Shown: positions 53,240 through 63,248 of the stretch, one piece after another
How the letters are laid out: every line of letters starts with the position of its first letter
Numbering within the stretch: position 1 is the stretch's first letter
Assembly (NCBI GenBank): GCA_018820855.1
Contig: JAHJNL010000093.1
Span: 44,911-108,910, forward strand
Direction: 5' to 3'
From: Pseudomonadota bacterium
Lineage (GTDB): Bacteria; Desulfobacterota; Desulfobulbia; Desulfobulbales; Desulfocapsaceae
Length of the DNA stretch: 64,000 nt
Translations under genes and position numbers: made by a program
Notes under the pieces: generated by a model
Seen by the model: only the letters and a program-made list of their open reading frames with translations
Told to the model about the DNA's origin: nothing
Databases searched by the model: none

Positions 53240-55294
53240 TTAAATTTTAAACGCCGATACCAATTGAGTGAGTCTCTCGGCAAGCTGTGACAATTCATCA
53301 GCCGCACTACGAACATGCTGACTGCTTTCTTTCACCTCAAGTGATCTATCCTTTACCTGACCGATCTCTGATGTCATCTGAGCAGTCATTTGGTTACTGT
53401 GAGCTACATTTTTGTTAATTTCAATGATCCCTTGTGAGGCTTGAGAAACATTAGATACAATTTCATTGGTGGTGATGGATTGTTCTTCCACGGCACTGAC
53501 GATTCCATTTACTATTTCATTCACATCATTAATTACCTTTGTGATACCTTCAATATCATGCACTGTGCCGGAAGTTTTACTCTGAATGCTGGAAATAGCT
53601 TCTTTGATCTTACTCGTTGCATTTGCCGTCTCTCTCGCTAATTCCTTAATTTCATTGGCAACAACAGCAAAACCTTTACCTGCTTCCCCGGCTCTAGCTG
53701 CTTCGATGGTAGCATTTAAAGCTAACAGGTTGGTCTGTTCGGATATTTCAGTAATTGTCTCAGTTACTGTCCCAATATCTTTCGCTGCTGCCCCAAGCTC
53801 TAAGATACTTTCATGCGAACTTCTGGCAATCTCGACTGCTTCTTTCGTGGTTTGGCCAGCTTTGGCGCTGTTTTTTGCGATCTCATTAATTGTTGTCCCC
53901 ATCTCTTCTGAGGCAGATGCTATCATATCGAGATTTACAGCAGATTCCTCCATTGCTGCCGAAACTGAATTCATATTGTCGGACACATTCCTGGCATTTT
54001 CAGAAGTTCCATTCGCTATTATAGTTGTCGATTCAGCATTTCCTACCATTTGATCAGATATGGTTGCCAGTTCTGTGGAAGCGGCAGATAACGATTGAGA
54101 AGATTTGACAATATCATGCAGCATCTCATTTCCTTTTGACACCATAATGCCTAAAGAGTTGGTGAGCTGACCAATGGCATCATCAATTGATGATACAAAA
54201 GTGATTGTGTAATCGCCGCTACCTACTTTAACTGCTTTTTCTGCCAGCACTTTCAGTGGGTTATTGATAGAGCGAACCAAAAATACTGTAACAAAGATAC
54301 TTGCGAAGACAACTAGAGCCCCCACTAACAAATTATTACTAAGCATTTTCACATCCAGACCATTAACAATATCTACTCGATTCATACCAACAGCCAAGTA
54401 TACGCCCCACTTATCAATATGTTTTTTGTATGAAACCTTGGCTTGTCCTTTCCAGTCGTACTCTATAAATCCATCCGGATTTTCTTTGAAAGCAGGTATC
54501 ATATTGTAAAGGTTATCTTTGGCGGTAAGGGTTGGATGGACTATAGGGGTTCCATCCTCTCCATATATGAAAAAATACCCTTTTCCGATTTTAGTATTGT
54601 TGATGAGATTAGAAATTTGTTCAGATATCATCAGTTGACCTACATATATCGCGCCAATAATCTCTCTGGTTGAATTGTAGATAGGTTTGTAAGCAGTTAA
54701 ATACCAATCATTAACTACAAATGCTTTGCCTCTAAAGGTGTTCCCTTTCAATATGGCCTGATAAACAGGACTGTCTGAAGGAATATAGGTTCCAATAGCT
54801 CTTTCGCTATTGTTATTTTTGACTGTTGTGGAAATTCTGAGAAGCTTATTGTCAACCAATTGAAATATGGTTGCAGAAGAAGTTGTTAACATCTCAATTT
54901 CATCAACTATATCAACAGATTTGTTTAGATACGCATCTCCTGCTTTCAGTTGGGGTATTGACATTCTTGTAGACTGCTTGGAAACTTGATTGACAAGGTT
55001 TTCTTCGATCATATTGCTGGTATCAAGTGTCAGATTCCCTTTAGATTCAATTTCTTTTTGTAAGAGAATCAGATCCGAATCCAGCTTTTTTCTGGTATTT
55101 TCGTCAATCACTTCGAATGAATTATACAACCCTTGAAGAATATCAGCGATAGCACCCTCTCCTAAGGAATAGAGGCCTTGTTTGGACATTCGTATCGCAT
55201 TTCCGGAGGTAATGAGAATAGACAAAATCACGATTGAGATCATCGCAGTAAACAACTTAGTGGTAAATTTAATATTTTTTATCTTCTCTGTCAT
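53240..55294 (-). CDS. Methyl-accepting chemotaxis protein with Cache-type sensor
   Basis: The 684-residue chemoreceptor has a first membrane segment (about 14-30), a large periplasmic Cache-type sensor (about 35-315, with [10 protein letters not shown] and [16 protein letters not shown]), and a second membrane segment (about 320-343). A HAMP linker and a cytoplasmic signalling coiled coil follow, with the hairpin tip [23 protein letters not shown]. It senses small molecules in the periplasm and signals through CheA/CheW, which are not in the window. No CheR/CheB docking pentapeptide is obvious at the end. Confidence 0.94.
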   Translation of the reverse strand: MTEKIKNIKFTTKLFTAMISIVILSILITSGNAIRMSKQGLYSLGEGAIADILQGLYNSFEVIDENTRKKLDSDLILLQKEIESKGNLTLDTSNMIEENLVNQVSKQSTRMSIPQLKAGDAYLNKSVDIVDEIEMLTTSSATIFQLVDNKLLRISTTVKNNNSERAIGTYIPSDSPVYQAILKGNTFRGKAFVVNDWYLTAYKPIYNSTREIIGAIYVGQLMISEQISNLINNTKIGKGYFFIYGEDGTPIVHPTLTAKDNLYNMIPAFKENPDGFIEYDWKGQAKVSYKKHIDKWGVYLAVGMNRVDIVNGLDVKMLSNNLLVGALVVFASIFVTVFLVRSINNPLKVLAEKAVKVGSGDYTITFVSSIDDAIGQLTNSLGIMVSKGNEMLHDIVKSSQSLSAASTELATISDQMVGNAESTTIIANGTSENARNVSDNMNSVSAAMEESAVNLDMIASASEEMGTTINEIAKNSAKAGQTTKEAVEIARSSHESILELGAAAKDIGTVTETITEISEQTNLLALNATIEAARAGEAGKGFAVVANEIKELARETANATSKIKEAISSIQSKTSGTVHDIEGITKVINDVNEIVNGIVSAVEEQSITTNEIVSNVSQASQGIIEINKNVAHSNQMTAQMTSEIGQVKDRSLEVKESSQHVRSAADELSQLAERLTQLVSAFKI

Positions 55295-55818
55295 ACCCTG
55301 ACACTCCTCATAGATTAATAAAACTAATATGTTACAACGCCACGAACAAAAAATGATTTTTTTTGGTTACGACAACGTGGTAATTTAGTGTATGCAAAAC
55401 TGATATTAAACGCAAATTATTATGCTGGGTTAGTCGATTACCAAGAAACTGTATTTTCGCTATATAACTTGGCAAACGGTATAAGTCTGGAGCAGTTATA
55501 ATATGTTATGTTTGGAATCAGGGTATAAGGTGTCAGGCTAGACAACGGATATCCTTTTCATGAAAATCCATCAAAGCAAGTTTCTTCTGTTTTTAGGACA
55601 ACATTTATTTGCCTTATAATAGGATGTTAAGAAGGAATTCCGCCGGGGAAACTCATAAAAAAAATTGATAGTGATGTATGGACAGGATATAATGAGCGTA
55701 GAGGATACTTGGAGAAATGAGGAAAACGGCTTGTTTTAGGTGGCAACTCAAGCAATTGCCAAACACTCAGTGTGACACTGGTGAGCTCAGCCCATCAGTG
55801 TTGATAGGGGGACTGGTT
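55295..55818. other. Intergenic stretch upstream of the chemoreceptor
   Basis: About 524 AT-rich bases between divergent genes, expected to hold two promoters. I see no gene, hairpin or known RNA. Confidence 0.4.
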
Positions 55819-56496
55819 ATGAATCGCACAACTCTTACAAGTACGCTGCTGGTTACCACCTTACTGCTATGGGCCGGTGGGGCAGTGGGGCAGTCGCTGC
55901 CTCCTTTGGATGAAGTGGAACAGCAGGCGATGAGCGACACCTTGCAGTACTCCCTTGAATATAACAAAACCGACCAGCCAGCGGACTGGGTGAATCCCGA
56001 TACCGGCCGCACCGGCGCTGTGCTTCCAGTACGCACCTATGTAAATAATCAGGGACTGCCCTGCAGAGAATTCATTACTACTATTACCATCGATGGTGAG
56101 CAGGAGCAGGGGTACGGGACCGCTTGTCGTCAACCCAACGGTACCTGGTATATTGTAAGTGACGCGCCATCTGCCAGGGTGGCTCTGGTGCCAAGCCAAC
56201 CAATGCATGTTTATCAGCCTGTAGAGCGCTACTATGTTTCTCCTTACACCTATTACAATCCTTACCCCATCAACTTCAGCTTCAGCTACCTGTTTCACGG
56301 CGGCAGCCTGAGCATCGGCAACTATTATCCCGGCGGGCCGCTGTGGTACCCACGCACTCACTGGCAACCAAACAGACATCGTTATTACACCCCGTACTGG
56401 CCTCGTCCACACTACCGCCCACACTACCGCCCACACCATCGACCAAACTACCGACCAAATTACCGATCAAACCAACGCCAGCACTATCGGCGATAG
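55819..56496 (+). CDS. Exported 17-kDa-antigen-like surface protein with Arg/Tyr/His-rich tail
   Basis: The 225-residue protein has a signal peptide (MNRTTLTSTLLVTTLLLWAG, cleavage after AVG). A domain like the RT0821/Lpp0805 17-kDa surface antigen follows, with ALEYNKTD-like SLEYNKTDQPADWVNP, LPCREFITTITIDGEQ and GTACRQPNGTWYIV. The last 60 residues are a low-complexity tail of repeats like HYRPHYRPHHRP and NYRPNYRSN. The tail is strongly basic and could bind surface polymers or nucleic acid. The frame opens earlier, but the ATG at 55819 (AGGGGGACTGGTT before it) starts the signal peptide. Confidence 0.75.
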   Translation: MNRTTLTSTLLVTTLLLWAGGAVGQSLPPLDEVEQQAMSDTLQYSLEYNKTDQPADWVNPDTGRTGAVLPVRTYVNNQGLPCREFITTITIDGEQEQGYGTACRQPNGTWYIVSDAPSARVALVPSQPMHVYQPVERYYVSPYTYYNPYPINFSFSYLFHGGSLSIGNYYPGGPLWYPRTHWQPNRHRYYTPYWPRPHYRPHYRPHHRPNYRPNYRSNQRQHYRR

Positions 56497-57064
56497 TGGC
56501 TTTTTCTCCGGAGCATTTGTTTGCCTAAGCTTGCTTGAGCTTTTCTCTAATCTGAGAAGAATACGGGGAAGTTCTTGTTAAAGAAGTTTTACTCACAAGA
56601 AAAGGCTGTTTCTACTCCAGAAGGAAAAGAAGTAGATCGGAAAAAACCGAAATATTTTTTAAACCTATACATGTTAACTCAGCAATCTAAGAAAAAATAA
56701 CTTTGAACGGCATAACTCGGTGCGATAATAAAACAGGCCTTCCGGGTTTCATCGTCCTTATCCAGGACCAAGAGATCCTGGATACTCACAGAAGAAATTG
56801 TGAAAGAGCTATCCTGACAAAGTCCCTGCATATCCCCATGGCATAATCGTCTACCTGGAAACCGGTGAAGTCGGGCGATCCCCAAAAGATGGGAATTCCC
56901 GGACAGATGCCACGGCGGGACCATCTCGGCTAAACATCTTGTTTTCCCTATTTTTTTTAATGGACCCATTGTAGACTGATCAAATAAGAAAAGAAAAAAG
57001 ACTATTTTTCAAGGATATTGATTTCTGATATCACCTTTCATTAATCAATCTGGAGAGTTTTGCC
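56497..57064. other. Intergenic stretch upstream of pckG
   Basis: About 568 AT-rich bases without a clear gene. A 96-codon minus frame (56679-56969) has no family signs. A promoter for pckG is expected; CTGGAGAGTTTTGCC before the ATG is a fair ribosome site. Confidence 0.4.
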
Positions 57065-59059
57065 ATGCCCTCAACCACTCGAAAAAATATTAAGAATCCT
57101 CCCTTCACTTCTGACACCCTGCTTCGTCAGGAAATGATGCGAACCTACCTGACGGGCTTGATGAACAGTTCCAATCAGGACAAATTCTGCTGTTTAAGCC
57201 CCGAGGTCATGGAGCCGATTTATAATGGGTCTACCCGTATGAATCCAGCCACTATTTTTATCAACAGCGGATCGGAAGAGGATATCCAGTATATCAGGGA
57301 GCAGGCAATAAAACGCGGGGAAGAGGTATCACTGGCGATGACTGGACATACCTGTCATTTCGACGGCCCCAATGATCAGGGAAGGGACACTGCCAACACC
57401 AAGTATCTGGCCTACGACAGTACAGAAATCAGTTCTCTTCAGAAGAAAGAGGTACACCGCAGCGGGATTATTGAAGTCAGAAACATCATGGATAATATCA
57501 TGAACAAAAGGGAGATGATCGTCTCTTTCATCTCCCGGGGGCCGGTGGGAAGTCCGGTGGCAGATCCGACTCTGCAAATGACGGACTCCTTTTATGTTAC
57601 GCATAGTGAGTATATTTTATATCGGATGATGCGTCCGGCCGCTTTTTCAAAAGATGTAGCTGCTAAGGGATACTTTTTTGTCAATTTCCACAGCAGCGGC
57701 GAACTGACCCCGGAAAGAGTCTCGGCAAATCTCCATAATCGACGGATTTACATGGATGTCGAACGCTTCAGATCCTACAGTATGAATGCCCAGTATGCCG
57801 GGAATTCTATTGCCCCGAAGAAGATCAATCACCGATTTGCCAACATGAATAACCTGAGAAATTATTTTGGCAAGCGGCTTGATGAGCACATGTTTATCAC
57901 CGGTTTCCAGATCCAGGGGGAGATAATCTACTTTGCCGGGGCCTACCCCAGCGGTTGCGGCAAAACCGGTACTGCTATGACCGGCAGCCATTTGATTGGC
58001 GATGATCTGGCAAAGATCTTTATCGATGTTGAAAGCGGTGAGGTCCGTGCTGTAAACCCGGAAAAGGGGATGTTTGGCATCATTGAAGGGGTTAATGAAA
58101 AGGATGACCCGGAAACCATGAAAATCCTGAGAGAGGAGGGGAATGAGGTCATTTTCTCCAACATTCTTATCCATGAGAAGAAACCGTTCTGGGTGGGGAT
58201 GGGGGAACCCTTACCTCTCAATGGCCGTAATTTTGAGGGTGACTGGTCAAAAGAAGATGGCAAACCGGCCTCCCATAAAAATGGTCGTTTTACTGTCGAA
58301 CTGAATGGGCTGGAAAATTTTGATTTGGAAACAGAAAATCCGAACGGGGTGAAAATCAGCGCTTTTCTCTTCGGCGGACGTGATTACACCACCATGCCAA
58401 CGGTTATCAAGGCCCATAACTGGATGAATACCATTGTCCATGGGGCTATTATCAGATCAGCTACAACTGCCACCGAGATAGGCGCAGACGGCAGCGAGAA
58501 GCGCTCTCCCTTTGCCAATGAGGCTTTTTTCCCCGGGCCCTTGGGGCAGTACATCAAGCATTATGAAGCCTTTGGTGAGAATCCCGATATTGCCGAGGGC
58601 AACCTTCCCAGTGGTTTTCAAGTCAATTATTGGCTGCACAAAAGTGCAAGAAGAACTCTGGCTCCCGGTGAAGAGGACGGACTGCTCGGCGAAAAACAAG
58701 ACACCAAGGTCTGGATGCGTATAATGGCCCTGATGCATCAGGGTAAAGTGGAAACGATATGGACCCCCATCGGTCATGTTCCCAAATACCGCGACCTGAA
58801 GCGGTTGTTTTCTGAAATTTTAGGAAAAGAATACCCTAAAACCACATACAATATGCAGTTTTCACTGTACATTGACAATCTTCTCAACCGAGTCAGCATG
58901 TCCATCAATGAATTTGCCGAAGAAAAGGGGATGCCCGATGATTTTTTCCATGTACTGGATACCTGGAGACGGGATCTCTCTGCCCTTAAATCAATAATCG
59001 GCCCAGTTGTCAGACCAGACCAGATTATTGAATATGTAACAGCTAATATTCCTGAATAA
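57065..59059 (+). CDS. pckG: GTP-type phosphoenolpyruvate carboxykinase (divergent)
   Basis: This enzyme interconverts oxaloacetate and PEP with GTP or GDP, at the start of gluconeogenesis. The 664-residue protein has the kinase loop YPSGCGKTGTAM with the reactive Cys, a TDSFYVTHSEYILYRM segment in place of the usual QITDSxYVVxSM, the metal-site region, and FLFGGRDYTTMPTV. Several canonical motifs are changed, for example EKGMFGIIEGV where ENGFFGVAPGT is typical. It is therefore a divergent PckG, perhaps with altered control or nucleotide preference. It stands alone with long gaps on both sides. Confidence 0.87.
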   Translation: MPSTTRKNIKNPPFTSDTLLRQEMMRTYLTGLMNSSNQDKFCCLSPEVMEPIYNGSTRMNPATIFINSGSEEDIQYIREQAIKRGEEVSLAMTGHTCHFDGPNDQGRDTANTKYLAYDSTEISSLQKKEVHRSGIIEVRNIMDNIMNKREMIVSFISRGPVGSPVADPTLQMTDSFYVTHSEYILYRMMRPAAFSKDVAAKGYFFVNFHSSGELTPERVSANLHNRRIYMDVERFRSYSMNAQYAGNSIAPKKINHRFANMNNLRNYFGKRLDEHMFITGFQIQGEIIYFAGAYPSGCGKTGTAMTGSHLIGDDLAKIFIDVESGEVRAVNPEKGMFGIIEGVNEKDDPETMKILREEGNEVIFSNILIHEKKPFWVGMGEPLPLNGRNFEGDWSKEDGKPASHKNGRFTVELNGLENFDLETENPNGVKISAFLFGGRDYTTMPTVIKAHNWMNTIVHGAIIRSATTATEIGADGSEKRSPFANEAFFPGPLGQYIKHYEAFGENPDIAEGNLPSGFQVNYWLHKSARRTLAPGEEDGLLGEKQDTKVWMRIMALMHQGKVETIWTPIGHVPKYRDLKRLFSEILGKEYPKTTYNMQFSLYIDNLLNRVSMSINEFAEEKGMPDDFFHVLDTWRRDLSALKSIIGPVVRPDQIIEYVTANIPE

Positions 59060-59162
59060 AGAGTACCTTGGAAAAGGAAAGGGTAGGTCTTCAAGTGAAA
59101 AACAACTGTAAGCAGTCTGAGTTCCTTTTTAGATTTTGCTTTGATGGTCCCAAAAACATACG

Positions 59163-59984
59163 ATGAAACTTCTTCTGTTTTTCTTTATTGCCGGAGGAGC
59201 TGTATGGGGTGTTAAGATTTTTATGACAGTTCATAAACAGAAAAAAAGACGACTTCTTCTGAGCACTCCTTTCCCACAGAAATGGTCTGCAATCCTCCAA
59301 GAGAATCTGCCCCCTTATCAAAAGATTCCTGCACGGTTAAAGAAACAGCTGCAAGACTCTATCAGAATATTTATTTCGGAAAAATCATTTGAAGGATGTG
59401 GTGGGCTGACTCTGACCGATGAGATCAGGGTGACCATTGCTGCCCAGGCCTGTATGCTTCTGCTCAATCGACAGTGCGATTGCTATCCGAAACTTTATTC
59501 TGTACTGGTTTATCCAAGCACCTATGTGGCAGGCACTCGCAGCCGTTTCGCCTTACCTCCGTCTGACGCATCTGTTCGGTTGGGCGAATCATGGAACCAT
59601 GGGGCTGTTGTTCTGGCCTGGGACAGTGTTAAACAGGGCGCGGTGAATTTTCGGGACGGCCATAATGTGACAATGCACGAATTTGCCCATCAACTTGACC
59701 AGGAAGATGGCAGGGGAGATGGCGCTCCCATTCTGGAAATGCGTTCGGCTTATTCGGCCTGGTCCCGGGTTTTCTCAAAAGAATATGAGCTGCTCCAATA
59801 CAAAACGTTCAAAGGGGAAAAGAGCGTGATGGATAAATACGGTGCCACTGATCCTGCCGAGTTTTTTGCTGTCGCAACCGAAACCTTTTTTGAAAAACCG
59901 CTCCAAATGAAGAAAAAACATCCTGAACTCTATTATGAATTACAGGGATTTTATAAAGTGAATCCCACTGAATGGGCAAATTAA
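59163..59984 (+). CDS. mtfA: MtfA-type zinc peptidase
   Basis: The 273-residue protein matches the MtfA/YeeI family: HEFAHQLDQEDG carries the HEXXH zinc site (H172-H176), and AEFFAVATETFFEKP has the third ligand Glu. MtfA is linked with glucose-PTS control through the repressor Mlc in E. coli and has aminopeptidase activity. It has an unusual hydrophobic N-terminus (MKLLLFFFIAGGAVWGV) that could be a membrane anchor. There is no Mlc or PtsG gene nearby, so the partner is open. It lies 103 bases after pckG and 30 bases before truA. Confidence 0.88.
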   Translation: MKLLLFFFIAGGAVWGVKIFMTVHKQKKRRLLLSTPFPQKWSAILQENLPPYQKIPARLKKQLQDSIRIFISEKSFEGCGGLTLTDEIRVTIAAQACMLLLNRQCDCYPKLYSVLVYPSTYVAGTRSRFALPPSDASVRLGESWNHGAVVLAWDSVKQGAVNFRDGHNVTMHEFAHQLDQEDGRGDGAPILEMRSAYSAWSRVFSKEYELLQYKTFKGEKSVMDKYGATDPAEFFAVATETFFEKPLQMKKKHPELYYELQGFYKVNPTEWAN

Positions 59985-60014
59985 AAGAACTAATCCTCTT
60001 TGGAGACCAATGTC

Positions 60015-60827
60015 ATGCAGAATTCCCCACCCGTTTCGACCCGCCAGCGCTACCGTCTGACCCTGGAGTACGCGGGGACCGGTTACAGCGGCTGGCAGAA
60101 GCAGACCGATGCCCGAACCATCCAGGGTACACTGCTTACTGTCGGTGCTGAGATATTCGGGGACAGGGAACTGGATATCCAGGGGCATGGCCGCACTGAC
60201 GCAGGGGTCCACGCCCTCAACTACACTGCCCACCTGGAAACCACGGCCAACCATATTGCACCCACCGAAATCTGTGATCGCTTTAATGATCTTCTGCCAT
60301 CCTCCATCGTCATGCTGGCGGTCGTTTCCTGCTCCCCGCGCTTCCACGCCAGGCACAACTGCGTTGGCCGCAGCTATATCTACCAGATTTCGCGGCGCAA
60401 AACTGCCTTCCACAAGAAGTATGTCTGGTGGCCCAAGGATCACCTGGACAGTGGTGCCATGACTGAGGCGGCAAAGGTCTTCACCGGCATGCACGATTTT
60501 GCTTCCTTTGCTGAGAAACAGGAATTGAAAAAGTCCACAAAGGTGCTGGTGAACGGGGTGTTTGTTTACGATGACGAAGATCAGGATATGGTGCGGCTGC
60601 GTATCGTCGGTTCACACTTCCTTTGGAAAATGGTGCGCCGCATGGCTGGTGTGCTGGTGGAGGTGGGCAGGGGCAACCTGACACCCGCCGATATCACTGA
60701 CTTTCTCCAGGGACTTTCCGAGATACCCTGCCGCTTCACCGCCCCTCCCTCCGGACTCTTCTTTGAACGAGCTTTCTACGACCATGAGGAGTTCAGCACG
60801 TTTCTGGCAAACGCCGCCGAGGAGTAA
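60015..60827 (+). CDS. truA: tRNA pseudouridine synthase A
   Basis: TruA makes pseudouridine at positions 38-40 of the tRNA anticodon stem. The 270-residue protein has the catalytic Asp in GHGRTDAGVHALN (D62), YAGTGYSGWQKQ near the start, and FLWKMVRRMAGVLVEVG near the end, all as in the family. The frame is open from a TTG at 60000, but the ATG at 60015 gives the usual start MQNSPPVSTRQRYRLTLEYAG (family start at RYRLTLEY). A TTTGGAGACC ribosome site precedes it. Coupled to mtfA only by proximity. Confidence 0.95.
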   Translation: MQNSPPVSTRQRYRLTLEYAGTGYSGWQKQTDARTIQGTLLTVGAEIFGDRELDIQGHGRTDAGVHALNYTAHLETTANHIAPTEICDRFNDLLPSSIVMLAVVSCSPRFHARHNCVGRSYIYQISRRKTAFHKKYVWWPKDHLDSGAMTEAAKVFTGMHDFASFAEKQELKKSTKVLVNGVFVYDDEDQDMVRLRIVGSHFLWKMVRRMAGVLVEVGRGNLTPADITDFLQGLSEIPCRFTAPPSGLFFERAFYDHEEFSTFLANAAEE

Positions 60828-61020
60828 GCTGAGGTTGTACAGGAATAGTTGAGGAGGAACAGACCAGTAATCTCAAGAGCATGATTTTAAGGCCACCCTT
60901 AAAGAAGGAAGGGGGAGGGGAGCCTTGCAGAAAGGATGAATCGAGTTACCGGAGTTGCTGAAATTGTGAATGGCGAACAGCAACTAATTTTGTAAAAAAA
61001 TGACATGAGGGGGCAGGCAT

Positions 61021-62325
61021 ATGAAAAAAGCCAGGTACAGCATACGATTCTACTTTGCTATTTTATTGGTGACAGGATTACTGTTTTTTGCGAATTCGAG
61101 TTTCGCTCAAGAAACCCAGCATAAATCAATAACACAGGATCTTATCAAGTTAATGCAAAGTCATCCTGAGATCGGGCCTATGCTGGAAGCCTCCATCGCT
61201 GAAGCGAAAAAAAACAATCACGATCCCAAAACCAATCCGGTTCAAAGTCTGTCGCAATATTACGATTACATAGACAGTGCCTCTGAGCTTATTCCGCAGC
61301 AAAATCTTAAAAATCCAACCAGTATTATACGAGAACAAATACTGCAATCGATCTGTTACTTCTATTTTCTCATTGATCAGCCTTTGCCAGAATTGCAAGA
61401 TAAGGGATTATTTAAGAATTCTATTCAGTATTACGAGCCTTTTTCCACATGGACTCGTGATTTCGCTAATGCCTGGGGTGCATTTCTTGATACGGAAAAG
61501 TCATGGAATGACGAGACGTATCAGGGATTTTATCTTGACCAGCGTTTTGGTCTGCAGAAAGGGTGGTACGAACCTGCATCCAATTGGAAAACATTTAATG
61601 ATTTTTTCAGCAAATATCTGCAATCGGCGGATAAGCGGCCTGTTGCTTCAGCAAATGACCCGAGCGTCGTCGTGGCCCCCGCTGATTCTGTGCCCCAGGG
61701 AACATGGGTAATTGATGAAAACTCCAATATCAAAGTTGACGGCGGATTGAAAGTAAAACTGACAACCTTTTACAGTGTAAAAGATTTGCTTGGTGATGAC
61801 AGTCAGTATAAGGATGCCTTTGCCAATGGTGTACTGACCCACACTTTCCTGAATGTTAACGACTACCACCGTTATCATTTTGCTGTTGGAGGTGTCATCA
61901 AGGAAATGAATCGCATTGTACAAAATGTTACGCTAGAGGTTCTGTGGAGTGCCGAACAAGGTCAATATGTTCCAGTTGATTCGACTGGCTGGCAGTTCAC
62001 ACAAACTCGAGGCTATGTGATCGTGGATACCGGAAAATATGGATTGGTTGCCCTTATGCCCATGGGTATGGCTCAAGTGTCATCAGTCAATTTTGAGGGC
62101 AGTGTCCGACCGGGAATAAGCCACAATAAAGGGGAAATGCTTGGCAACTTTCTCTTCGGTGGCTCTGATTTTGTTATGCTTTTTCAAGACAGAGCCGGAT
62201 TTGAAATCACTGCAGCCAAAACAAAAAATACCACCACAGAAACTGGCTCAGGTCAGAAACCTGAAGTGACCTACGAGCATATTCTAATGGGCGAGGAGTA
62301 TGGGGTTATGAAGGGAATGCAGTAG
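61021..62325 (+). CDS. Exported phosphatidylserine-decarboxylase-family protein
   Basis: The 434-residue protein starts with a signal peptide (MKKARYSIRFYFAILLVTGL, cleavage after SFA near 29). The middle shows FNDFFSKYLQSADKRPVA and VVVAPADS, the PSD-family entry motif FNEFFTR.LK...RP and PADG. D222, H283/H286 (DYHRYHFAVGG) and S382 (FLFGGSDFVMLF) line up with the Asp-His-Ser self-processing triad, where PSD enzymes have the LGST cleavage motif. Ordinary bacterial PSD makes phosphatidylethanolamine at the inner membrane. Fungal relatives act on amino acids. Here the enzyme appears exported. Substrate unknown. Confidence 0.8.
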   Translation: MKKARYSIRFYFAILLVTGLLFFANSSFAQETQHKSITQDLIKLMQSHPEIGPMLEASIAEAKKNNHDPKTNPVQSLSQYYDYIDSASELIPQQNLKNPTSIIREQILQSICYFYFLIDQPLPELQDKGLFKNSIQYYEPFSTWTRDFANAWGAFLDTEKSWNDETYQGFYLDQRFGLQKGWYEPASNWKTFNDFFSKYLQSADKRPVASANDPSVVVAPADSVPQGTWVIDENSNIKVDGGLKVKLTTFYSVKDLLGDDSQYKDAFANGVLTHTFLNVNDYHRYHFAVGGVIKEMNRIVQNVTLEVLWSAEQGQYVPVDSTGWQFTQTRGYVIVDTGKYGLVALMPMGMAQVSSVNFEGSVRPGISHNKGEMLGNFLFGGSDFVMLFQDRAGFEITAAKTKNTTTETGSGQKPEVTYEHILMGEEYGVMKGMQ

Positions 62326-62382
62326 CCAGGCAGATTCAATCTGTAAAACATTAGGGATAAGACCCGAATTTTCAGCAATTCT

Positions 62383-63006
62383 ATGAACAATTTTCCTGTA
62401 ATAATCCTTGATTTCGAGACAACCGGTCTTTCTCCGCAATACGGTGACAGGGCTATCGAAATCGGTGCTGTACTCATGGTGAACGACACGGTCACGGATC
62501 GTTTTCAAAGCTTGATGAATCCGGGATTCAGAATCAGTTCTTTTATCGAATCATATACTGGTATCAGTAACGACATGATTGCAGCAGCTCCGCCCTGTGA
62601 AGTGGTAATGGAACAGTTTGCGGATTTTATCGGTGATCATCCTCTTGTTGCGCATAACGCTTCTTTTGATAAACGATTCCTTGATTCGGAACTTGGGGTT
62701 ATCGGAAAATCAAGAAATAATACTATGGCTTGCTCAATGTTGACGGCACGACGGGTGTATCCAAATGCACCAAATCATCAATTGGGAACACTGGTCCGCT
62801 ACTGTGGAATTTATACAGATGGAACATTTCACAGAGCACTTGCTGACGCTGAAATGACCGGCCGACTCTGGATTTCTATGATTGATGAGATAAAGGATAC
62901 TTTTGGCATTAATCAGGTACCATTTGACCTGATGCAAAAAATATCCAAAATAGCCAAGGCAAAGGTACCAACATATCTTGAGAAGATTGCCAGTGAACAA
63001 TGTTGA
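62383..63006 (+). CDS. DnaQ-type 3'-5' exonuclease
   Basis: The 207-residue protein has the three Exo motifs of the DEDDh family: IILDFETTGLSP (ExoI), VAHNASFDKRFL (ExoII) and HRALADAEMTGRLW (ExoIII). Such stand-alone exonucleases proofread or trim DNA or RNA. It lacks polymerase or BRCT domains. The ATG at 62383 has a weak ribosome site. It lies 57 bases after the PSD-like gene and could be co-transcribed. Role in repair is inferred. Confidence 0.9.
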   Translation: MNNFPVIILDFETTGLSPQYGDRAIEIGAVLMVNDTVTDRFQSLMNPGFRISSFIESYTGISNDMIAAAPPCEVVMEQFADFIGDHPLVAHNASFDKRFLDSELGVIGKSRNNTMACSMLTARRVYPNAPNHQLGTLVRYCGIYTDGTFHRALADAEMTGRLWISMIDEIKDTFGINQVPFDLMQKISKIAKAKVPTYLEKIASEQC

Positions 63007-63159
63007 CTGGATTGAACTGCGTAAGGGTACCCCTTGTGGGCACCCAACTGCGTGCCAGGGCATCTGGAAACACAAAAAAATTAATTTCCCAAGGTACGCT
63101 TTAAATAACGTCCAGTGAGTGTTGCAGCATCTTTGATAATTGTTGCTATTGACTTTTTA

Positions 63160-63195
63160 CACCTCACATGATACTTTGATGTATCATGTGAGGTG
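63160..63195. promoter_or_regulatory. Large perfect palindrome, TetR operator candidate
   Basis: CACCTCACATGATAC (63160-63174) and GTATCATGTGAGGTG (63181-63195) are perfect inverse copies with a 6-base centre. It stands 53 bases upstream of a TetR-type regulator gene, where an autoregulatory operator is common. Weaker options are a terminator for the exonuclease gene (no T-run) or a transposon end. Confidence 0.6.
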
Positions 63196-63248
63196 GTCGT
63201 CGTACCAGTTAAGATTTTCAAGGGCCAGTAATACAAAGTCGGGCAATA

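Noticed and set aside
63081..63157. Minus-strand tail reading ATLTGRYLKRTLG, similar to the C-terminus of UvrA
   Set aside because: Only about 25 residues look similar, no ATPase motif is left, and the match could be chance.
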